Assembly (NCBI GenBank): GCA_905373605.1
Contig: CAJPTO010000194.1
Coordinates: 1 to 6,001 of the forward strand
Origin: an uncultured Prevotella sp.
GTDB lineage: Bacteria; Bacteroidota; Bacteroidia; Bacteroidales; Bacteroidaceae
Length of the DNA stretch: 6,001 nt
Reading direction: 5' to 3'
The translations under genes were made by a program, and so were the position numbers. The first letter of the stretch is position 1. Every line of letters begins with the position of its first letter. Of the stretch, positions 1-5,129 are shown piece by piece. The notes under the pieces are model-generated. The model ran no database searches. It was not told the DNA's origin and was given only the letters and a program-made list of their open reading frames with translations.

Positions 1-2
1 GC

Positions 3-329
3 GTAAGGGTTAGCTCGTTGCGCTCGCATTCTGAAAGCGTTTGGATTGAAACGGGGCGGCCTTTGTCGGTGGAAGAGGCGCGAAAAGCCATTGCCGCCGC
101 GCCTGGTTGCACGCTGAAAGACGACCCCTCGCACGCCATTTACCCCATGCCGCTGGAAACAGGTGGTAAGGATGACATCTTTGTTGGCCGCATAAGGAAG
201 GACTTGGCCGACGAAAACGGCCTTACCCTGTGGCTCTCGGGCGACCAAATTCGCAAAGGCGCAGCGCTTAATGCCGTGCAGATTGCCGAGTATCTGCTGA
301 AAAACGACAAGACTTTGGCAAAGAAATAA
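3..329 (+). CDS. asd: Aspartate-semialdehyde dehydrogenase, C-terminal part (5' end outside window)
   Basis: This is the last 108 codons of the NADPH-dependent cytosolic enzyme that reduces aspartyl-phosphate to aspartate semialdehyde, the branch point to lysine/diaminopimelate, threonine and methionine. The reading frame is open from the window edge, so the TTG at 18 is an internal leucine codon and not a start. The visible protein begins VRVSSLRSHSESVW. The Arg at bases 6-8 and the His at 27-29 are seven residues apart, the same spacing as the substrate-binding Arg267 and acid/base His274 of the E. coli enzyme. The C-terminal GDQIRKGAALNAVQIAEYL block is the family hallmark. The catalytic Cys lies upstream of the window. 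The gene ends at TAA 327-329, followed by a repeat array and a terminator, so it is the last gene of its transcript. Identification is by recalled family motifs. Confidence 0.93.
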   Translation, partial: VRVSSLRSHSESVWIETGRPLSVEEARKAIAAAPGCTLKDDPSHAIYPMPLETGGKDDIFVGRIRKDLADENGLTLWLSGDQIRKGAALNAVQIAEYLLKNDKTLAKK

Positions 330-355
330 ACCACACATGCGCCAGGTTGTTCGGT

Positions 356-465
356 TACCAGCATCTGGTAGCCACGGTACCAGCCTTTGGTAGTCACACT
401 TCCAGCATCTGGTAGCACCATTACCAGCATTTGGTAGCAGCAGTACCAGCAGCGTGGTACCGGCA
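356..465. repeat. Five-unit tandem array of 22-bp palindromic repeats
   Basis: Units start at 356, 378, 400, 422 and 444, an exact 22-bp period. Each begins with a 15-bp hyphenated palindrome close to TACCAGCATCTGGTA (6-bp arms, CAT centre), followed by a 7-bp spacer that usually starts with G and is otherwise variable. Unit 1 is perfect. Units 2 and 4 have small changes in the centre or right arm. Unit 3 starts TTCC. Unit 5 (TACCAGCAGCGTGGTA) is the most degenerate. The array lies between the asd stop codon and the terminator, so it would be transcribed in the asd 3' UTR, where it could form either 3-nt-loop hairpins within units or 7-nt-loop hairpins between neighbouring units. The segment 334-355 matches the consensus at only about 9 of 22 positions and is not counted. 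Function unknown. Confidence 0.9.
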
Positions 466-526
466 GATTTACGGCAACTTGCAGGGCAACAATGTGCTAA
501 AAGCAATTCTTTTTCACTATAAAAAC

Positions 527-560
527 AATAGGGACGCAAAAGAAGTGCGTCCCTATTTTT
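527..560. terminator. Bidirectional intrinsic terminator between asd and the YitT gene
   Basis: The arm AATAGGGACGC (527-537) pairs perfectly with GCGTCCCTATT (547-557), and an extra A-T pair can close the loop, leaving AAAGAAG. On the + strand the stem runs into a T run at 556-560. On the - strand it is followed by GTTTTT (complement of 521-526). It can therefore end both the rightward asd transcript and the leftward ridA-YitT transcript. The stretch 466-526 between array and hairpin shows nothing else recognisable. Confidence 0.9.
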
Positions 561-599
561 ATGTTTTACGTTGTTGTTCTTCAAGAGAATATCGTTTGT

Positions 600-1541
600 T
601 CAACGCTTAATTTCCACAGCTTTATTCGTTTTCGGCAACTCTCCCACGTGTTTTTTGCTTCTTTTCACCTTGAACTTGTCGAAGCCATTGCCATAAACGC
701 CGCTCACCGATGTTTGTGTAACGAAGGCTTGGGGGTCCACTTCGTCAATCAGGCTGTACACCTGCGATGCCTCGCGCTGCTTTGCCACCAACACAATTAG
801 CTTGAGGTGGTTGCCCGAATAATAGCCCGTAGCATCGATCATTGTGCATCCGCGGTGGGGTGGGGTGCTGATTATGCGTTGGCAAATCTCGTCGTAGCGT
901 TCGGAAATGATGAGGAATTGCACCGAGCGTTTGCCCATGTTCACCACCTGGTCGAGCACAAACGACACCACGATAAGGCCTACATAACCGTAGATAACCT
1001 GTTCCCAGCTCTTCAACACCAGGTAACTGGCGGTGACGATAGTCATGTCTACCAGCAGTATTACGCGCCCAAGGGAGATGTCGCGATACTTGTTGATGAT
1101 GGCAGCAACGATGTCTGACCCACCCGAACTGCCGTGATAAGACAGCCCGAAGCCCAAACCAATGCCGCAAAAACACGAACCGATGATGCAAGCCATAAAG
1201 GGTTCGTCGCGAAGAATGGTGGGATGGGGGAACAATTGGCGGAACATGGCGATACAGAGGGTCATCATCACCACTCCATAGATGGTCTTGATGCAGAACT
1301 TAAAGCCCAATATCTTCAGGGCAATGGCCAGAAGCACGAGGTTCAGTCCAAAGTAAGTGTACTGAACGGGCGTGCCAGTGCCCCAGAAAACAATGGACGA
1401 AAGACCGGCAACGCCACCAGTGCTGATGTGGTTGGGCAGGTAAAAGGCCACCCAGCCCAAGCTATAGAATGCCATTCCGATGGCAATCATCACGTAATCG
1501 GTTATTTCCCTGTAAAGGGCTGTTCGGTTTACAGCTATCAT
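600..1541 (-). CDS. YitT family membrane protein (YitT membrane domain + DUF2179)
   Basis: This 313-residue integral inner-membrane protein belongs to the widespread YitT family, whose transported substrate or role is not established. Hydrophobic segments lie at roughly residues 15-34, 61-79, 83-103, 114-132, 158-176 and 183-199. The family-like glycine motifs STGGVAGLS (about 40-48) and GSSGGSDIVA (137-146) sit in or next to them. A soluble C-terminal domain (about 207-293) ends in SVSGVYGNGFDKFK, the characteristic end of DUF2179. A basic tail follows, rich in Lys. Length fits the family's usual 280-310. The ATG at 1539-1541 is preceded by an A-rich stretch without a Shine-Dalgarno sequence, which is normal for Bacteroidota. 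It begins 48 bp after the ridA stop with no terminator between them, so the two are probably co-transcribed from the ridA promoter. It ends with TGA (complement of 600-602), close to the shared terminator. Confidence 0.93.
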   Translation of the reverse strand: MIAVNRTALYREITDYVMIAIGMAFYSLGWVAFYLPNHISTGGVAGLSSIVFWGTGTPVQYTYFGLNLVLLAIALKILGFKFCIKTIYGVVMMTLCIAMFRQLFPHPTILRDEPFMACIIGSCFCGIGLGFGLSYHGSSGGSDIVAAIINKYRDISLGRVILLVDMTIVTASYLVLKSWEQVIYGYVGLIVVSFVLDQVVNMGKRSVQFLIISERYDEICQRIISTPPHRGCTMIDATGYYSGNHLKLIVLVAKQREASQVYSLIDEVDPQAFVTQTSVSGVYGNGFDKFKVKRSKKHVGELPKTNKAVEIKR

Positions 1542-1589
1542 TTTGCGGTATTCTGTGAAAGGTTGTTTTTGTTTGCGTTGCTCTATGCC

Positions 1590-1964
1590 CTACTTGGCGG
1601 CGATGCACTCCACTTCTACCAGCGCACCTTTGGGCAATGCCTTAACGGCAACGGCCGAACGGGCGGGGAAAGGCTGTGCGAAGAAGCCGGCATACACTTC
1701 GTTCATCTCGGCGAAGTTGGCCATGTCTGACAGGAAAACGGTGGTCTTAACCACGTTGTTGAGGTCTAGTCCGGCCGCTTGCAGCACGTTGCGCGCGTTG
1801 GTAAGCGACTGATGGGTTTGTTCTTTCACGCCCCCAGGCACAAATTCGCCAGTAGTGGGGTCCACTGGGAGCTGCCCCGAGCAGAAAACAAAGCCGTTAG
1901 CTTCTACGGCTTGGCTGTAAGGCCCAATGGCCTTGGGTGCTTTTTCTGTGTTGATTGCTTTCAT
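1590..1964 (-). CDS. ridA: RidA family enamine/imine deaminase (YjgF/YER057c/UK114)
   Basis: This complete 124-residue protein has the normal RidA length. The family forms cytosolic homotrimers and hydrolyses reactive 2-aminoacrylate and related enamine/imine intermediates released by PLP enzymes such as threonine/serine dehydratase, protecting other PLP enzymes. Signature blocks are IGPYSQA (13-19), CSGQLP (28-33) and the C-terminal PARSAVAVKALPKGALVEVE segment (100-119). By alignment with the Salmonella enzyme, Tyr16, Ser29, Arg102 and Glu117 match its Tyr17, Ser30, Arg105 and Glu120, so active deaminase function is likely. The Cys107 position is Ala104 here. The ATG (1962-1964) is preceded by AAAAACAAACAAGACAA, an A-rich Bacteroidota-type leader. 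A promoter lies just upstream, and the YitT gene follows after 48 bp as a probable operon partner. The gene is divergent from clpC. Confidence 0.96.
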   Translation of the reverse strand: MKAINTEKAPKAIGPYSQAVEANGFVFCSGQLPVDPTTGEFVPGGVKEQTHQSLTNARNVLQAAGLDLNNVVKTTVFLSDMANFAEMNEVYAGFFAQPFPARSAVAVKALPKGALVEVECIAAK

Positions 1965-1980
1965 TTGTCTTGTTTGTTTT

Positions 1981-1996
1981 TATTTGCGTGCAAATA
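1981..1996. promoter_or_regulatory. 16-bp palindrome overlapping the ridA -7 box
   Basis: TATTTGCGTGCAAATA is a perfect inverted repeat with 7-bp arms and a GT centre. It covers most of the ridA -7 element (1991-1998) and the expected transcription start, a position where a bound repressor would block initiation. The palindrome is seen directly. Its role as an operator is an inference, and part of the symmetry may be a by-product of the -7 sequence. Confidence 0.45.
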
Positions 1997-2021
1997 TAGT
2001 AATAAAATCGCACGTGGGCAA
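1991..2021 (-). promoter_or_regulatory. ridA(-YitT) promoter, Bacteroidota type
   Basis: On the minus strand, TATATTTG (complement of 1991-1998) matches the Bacteroidota -7 consensus TAnnTTTG exactly. A TTG (complement of 2019-2021) lies 20 bp upstream, matching the -33 element. Transcription would start near 1984, giving a leader of about 20 nt before the ridA ATG. Confidence 0.75.
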
Positions 2022-2028
2022 GTTTGCC
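2017..2028. promoter_or_regulatory. 12-bp palindrome over the ridA -33 box
   Basis: GGCAAGTTTGCC has perfect 5-bp arms around a GT centre and contains the -33 TTG of the ridA promoter. A CACGTG palindrome lies immediately beside it at 2011-2016. Its centre is 34 bp from the centre of the palindrome at 1981-1996. It could be an operator, but 5-bp arms can arise by chance. Confidence 0.3.
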
Positions 2029-2081
2029 ACAATTTGTATTTTTTAATTGTCTGTTCGCGCCATTCTTTGCTGTTTTTTCAC

Positions 2082-2089
2082 TATATTTG
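2082..2089 (+). promoter_or_regulatory. clpC promoter -7 element
   Basis: TATATTTG matches the Bacteroidota -7 consensus TAnnTTTG exactly. No good TTTG lies at the usual -33 distance: the TTTG at 2066-2069 is only 12 bp upstream. Either the -33 is weak or activation needs another factor. Transcription from here would give a clpC leader of about 160 nt. That leader contains ATGs at 2116, 2129 and 2138 and the repeated heptamer CACATGC at 2113-2119 and 2126-2132. No known riboswitch is recognised in it. Confidence 0.6.
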
Positions 2090-2238
2090 CAATATATCGG
2101 TGGCATCTGCGGCACATGCGCGCCCCACATGCCCCCAATGCACTTTGGCACAGTGTTTGCCACTCTCTATTTGCACGCTGTTCGGAGCAGAACAACCTTC
2201 GCACGCAACGGCGACAAGCAACTCATTAACGAAGATAT

Positions 2239-2244
2239 AGGAGG
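2239..2244 (+). promoter_or_regulatory. Strong Shine-Dalgarno sequence deciding the clpC start
   Basis: AGGAGG stands 10 nt before the ATG at 2255-2257. Such a complete site is uncommon in Bacteroidota, where most genes lack a usable Shine-Dalgarno sequence. It supports 2255 over the earlier in-frame starts at 2024, 2129 and 2138. Confidence 0.75.
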
Positions 2245-2254
2245 AAACAAGGAT

Positions 2255-4795
2255 ATGACAAACCAATTTTCACCCAGGGTTTCAGAGGTTCTGGCGTTTA
2301 GCCGAGAAGAAGCTACGCGCCTGGACAGCAACGCTGTTGGCCCCGAACACCTGCTCTTGGGCATACTAAGAGGTTGCGGAGGCCCCGTGAACGAGCTTTT
2401 TGCCAGGCAAAAAACCGACATCGAGGGTATGCGCGCACAGCTAGAAGAGCTTGCAAGGGCGCATGCCAACCCGCTGCCTGTGGCCAACAACGAGATTGCA
2501 CTTAACGAAATGGCCAGCAACATTCTGAGGTTGGCCGTGCTGGAAGCGAGAATACAAAACGCGCAAACGGTGGATGTGCAACACTTGTTGCTCGCCATGC
2601 TGCACGACCGCGTGGACAATGGCGCAAAACAGGTGCTGGAAAACAACAACCTGAACTACGAAGACACTTTGGCGTACCTGCAAAAGCGGGCTATGCCTTC
2701 GCAAGATAGCCTCGGACTTTCTGACGACGAGGAAGAGGATGCCATGCCCGGAGCAAACGGCACACAACGCAACGAGCGCGCTCAAGCCACGCAAACGGCA
2801 AAAGGGAACGGAAAAACACCCATACTGGACAGCTTCTCTACAGACCTTACACAGGCCGCTTTGGAAGACAGACTGGACCCCGTGGTGGGGCGCGAGAAAG
2901 AAATTCTGCGCGTTACCGAAATTCTCAGCCGAAGAAAAAAGAACAACCCCATCATCATTGGCGAGCCGGGAGTGGGCAAAAGTGCCATTGTGGAGGGGCT
3001 GGCACAGCTCATCGCCAAGCGCAAAACGTCGCCCGTGCTCTTCAATAAGCGCATCGTAAGCCTGGATATGGCTGGCATGGTGGCAGGTACAAAGTATCGC
3101 GGACAGTTTGAAGAGCGTATCCGCGGACTGCTCAAAGAGCTTGAGAACAACTCGGACATCATCGTTTTCATCGATGAGATACACACCATCATCGGCGCAG
3201 GAAGCACTCCGGGCAGCATGGATGCCGCCAACATCATGAAGCCGGCCTTGGCCAGGGGCACCATACAATGCGTTGGTGCAACCACATTGGACGAGTATCG
3301 CAACAGCATTGAGAAAGACGGCGCACTGGAAAGACGCTTCCAAAAGATTATTCTTGAGCCAACAACGGCCGACGAAACCTTGCAAATCCTTGAGAACATC
3401 AAGGATAGATACGAACGCCATCACCACGTTTCGTACACCGAAGACGCACTGCGGGCCTGTGTCAAACTGACAGAGCGTTATGTCACTGACAGGGCTTTCC
3501 CCGACAAGGCCATCGATGCGCTCGATGAAGTGGGCGCAAAGGTGCACCTGCAACACGTGGAAGTGCCGCCTGCCATCATCGAAAAGGAGAAAGAACTGGA
3601 CGAGGCAAAACTCAAAAAGCAAAACGCCGTGGTGAACCAAAACTACGAGTTGGCCGCCAACTACCGCGACATGCAGGTGCGACTGGAAAAGGAACTGGAG
3701 GCCTTGAACTACGCTTGGGCTTTCGGCGACAATGATAATCGCCAGCCTGTTACCGAGAAAGAGGTGGCCGAAGTTATCTCTATCATGACTGGTGTTCCCG
3801 TGCAACGCATGGCCGAAACCGAAGGTGTAAGGCTCAAAGGCATGGCCAACGAACTGAAACAGGCCGTTGTGGCGCAAGATGCTGCCATAGAAAAGATGGC
3901 TAGGGCCATTCTGCGCAACCGCGTAGGACTGAAAGAACCCAACCATCCCATCGGTGTTTTCATGTTTCTTGGCCCCACTGGAGTGGGCAAAACCTACCTC
4001 GCAAAGAAGCTTGCACAGTTTATGTTCGGCAGCGACGATGCATTAATACGTGTTGACATGAGCGAATACACCGAGAGTTTCAACGTTTCTAGGCTCGTGG
4101 GCGCGCCTCCGGGATACGTGGGTTACGAAGAAGGCGGACAGCTAACCGAAAGGGTTCGCCGCAAACCTTACTCCATTGTGCTGCTTGATGAGATTGAAAA
4201 AGCTCATGGAAATGTGTTCAACTTGTTGCTGCAAGTGCTGGACGAGGGCAGGCTTACGGATGGAAACGGCCGACTGGTTGACTTCCGCAACACAGTTATC
4301 ATCATGACCTCGAACGCCGGTACGCGTCAATTGAAAGAGTTTGGACGTGGTGTGGGCTTCACCAATGGAGGCTCGCTGGGCACCAACATGAACGAGAAGG
4401 ACAAGGAATATGCCCGCTCAATCATCCAAAAGAGCCTCAGCAAGCAGTTTGCACCCGAGTTTTTGAACCGACTTGACGAGATAATCACCTTCGATCAGCT
4501 GGATCTTGAGGCCATAACACGCATTGTGGACATCGAATTGAAAGGGCTTTACAAGCGCGTGGAAGACTTGGGATACCACCTCAAGGTGACACCCGAGGCC
4601 AAGAAGTTTGTTGCAACGAAGGGGTATGATGTGCAATTTGGCGCACGACCACTAAAAAGGGCGATACAAACTTACATCGAAGACTTGCTGGCTGAGCGCA
4701 TTCTCTCCGACGAATTGTCGCTGGGCGATACCATCGTTATCGACAAGTCGCCCGACAAAGAGGAGTTGGAAGTGAAAGAAACGGTTGTGTCGTAA
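2255..4795 (+). CDS. clpC: ATP-dependent Clp unfoldase ATPase subunit ClpC
   Basis: This complete 846-residue HSP100 protein unfolds proteins with ATP and would feed them to ClpP in the cytosol. An N-domain of two Clp repeats (about 1-145; GPEHLLLGIL at 29-38, VQHLLLAML at 108-116) is followed by an acidic, low-complexity linker (about 150-188). AAA+ module 1 has Walker A GEPGVGKS (236-243), pore-loop GTKYRGQ (278-284), Walker B VFIDEIH (304-310) and Arg fingers in LERRF (358-362). A UVR-like coiled middle domain (about 440-485) marks ClpC rather than ClpA or ClpB. Module 2 has Walker A GPTGVGKT (573-580), pore-loop GYVG (620-623), Walker B VLLDEIEKAH (642-651), Arg739 in FLNRLDE and sensor-2 GARPLKR (796-802). 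VGF at 700-702 sits where ClpP-docking loops occur. The start at 2255 gives the normal N-terminus MTNQFSPRVSEVLAFS. Divergent from ridA; no clpP, mcsA/B or ctsR is in the window. Confidence 0.97.
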   Translation: MTNQFSPRVSEVLAFSREEATRLDSNAVGPEHLLLGILRGCGGPVNELFARQKTDIEGMRAQLEELARAHANPLPVANNEIALNEMASNILRLAVLEARIQNAQTVDVQHLLLAMLHDRVDNGAKQVLENNNLNYEDTLAYLQKRAMPSQDSLGLSDDEEEDAMPGANGTQRNERAQATQTAKGNGKTPILDSFSTDLTQAALEDRLDPVVGREKEILRVTEILSRRKKNNPIIIGEPGVGKSAIVEGLAQLIAKRKTSPVLFNKRIVSLDMAGMVAGTKYRGQFEERIRGLLKELENNSDIIVFIDEIHTIIGAGSTPGSMDAANIMKPALARGTIQCVGATTLDEYRNSIEKDGALERRFQKIILEPTTADETLQILENIKDRYERHHHVSYTEDALRACVKLTERYVTDRAFPDKAIDALDEVGAKVHLQHVEVPPAIIEKEKELDEAKLKKQNAVVNQNYELAANYRDMQVRLEKELEALNYAWAFGDNDNRQPVTEKEVAEVISIMTGVPVQRMAETEGVRLKGMANELKQAVVAQDAAIEKMARAILRNRVGLKEPNHPIGVFMFLGPTGVGKTYLAKKLAQFMFGSDDALIRVDMSEYTESFNVSRLVGAPPGYVGYEEGGQLTERVRRKPYSIVLLDEIEKAHGNVFNLLLQVLDEGRLTDGNGRLVDFRNTVIIMTSNAGTRQLKEFGRGVGFTNGGSLGTNMNEKDKEYARSIIQKSLSKQFAPEFLNRLDEIITFDQLDLEAITRIVDIELKGLYKRVEDLGYHLKVTPEAKKFVATKGYDVQFGARPLKRAIQTYIEDLLAERILSDELSLGDTIVIDKSPDKEELEVKETVVS

Positions 4796-4853
4796 CAGGT
4801 ACGAGGTGGGTTTGCCGTCTGTTTTCCTGTAAACACAGCATCCCTTACACGCC

Positions 4854-4900
4854 AACGGGGCATCATGAACCATTCATGATGCCCCGTTTTTTCGTTTTTT
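4854..4900 (+). terminator. Intrinsic terminator after clpC
   Basis: CGGGGCATCATGAA (4856-4869) pairs perfectly with TTCATGATGCCCCG (4873-4886) around a CCA loop. Two further A-T pairs extend the stem to 16 bp. TTTTTT runs follow at 4887-4892 and 4895-4900. It stands about 60 bp after the clpC stop, so clpC is probably monocistronic and the next gene needs its own promoter. Confidence 0.95.
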
Positions 4901-5033
4901 AGGGTCGCATGTTCAGCATGTTGCACGAGAATTGCAGCTAAGTGCAAAAGCATAAATTAAGGTGCGTGCCATTGCAAAAAGCAAAATACCATGAAAAGTG
5001 CAAGACTGATGTCGCATTTCACAAAATAATCGT

Positions 5034-5041
5034 TACTTTTG
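5034..5041 (+). promoter_or_regulatory. Candidate -7 element for the outer-membrane receptor gene
   Basis: TACTTTTG fits TAnnTTTG and lies 88 bp upstream of the ATG at 5130. No convincing TTTG is seen at the -33 distance, so the call is tentative. The rest of the 229-bp stretch 4901-5129 has no gene I can support. It contains a short direct repeat of GCATGTT (4907-4913, 4916-4922) and several TGCAA motifs of unknown meaning. Confidence 0.5.
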
Positions 5042-5129
5042 TACCCGTTAATCTCTTGACATTTCGGCAACAGCCACAGCTTACGACAAGCACCGACGAG
5101 CGGCCGATTGCGCTTAACCACATGAAAAG

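Noticed and set aside
140..430. 96-codon minus-strand frame across asd and the repeat array
   Set aside because: It is antisense to asd and reads into the palindromic repeats, with no conserved features.
356..465. Possible CRISPR array
   Set aside because: The period is 22 bp with only 7 bp between palindromes, far too short for CRISPR repeats and spacers, and no cas gene is present.
1134..1730. 198-codon + strand open frame opposite the YitT gene and ridA
   Set aside because: It crosses the antisense of two well-recognised genes and has no family features.
2024..2254. N-terminal extension of ClpC from the TTG at 2024
   Set aside because: It starts upstream of the clpC -7 box and gives a sequence unlike any ClpC N-domain, whereas the ATG at 2255 has AGGAGG and a typical N-terminus.
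2441..3946. 501-codon minus-strand open frame opposite clpC
   Set aside because: The protein is rich in Cys, His, Phe and Val with no domain, and it lies antisense to a fully conserved clpC. It is a shadow frame.
4820..4835. TGTTT/AAACA inverted repeat after clpC
   Set aside because: The 5-bp AT-rich arms with a 6-bp centre are easily expected by chance, and the strong terminator just downstream explains the region.
5057..5062. TTGACA resembling a sigma-70 -35 box
   Set aside because: Bacteroidota primary sigma factors do not use this element, and no matching -10 box is placed downstream.
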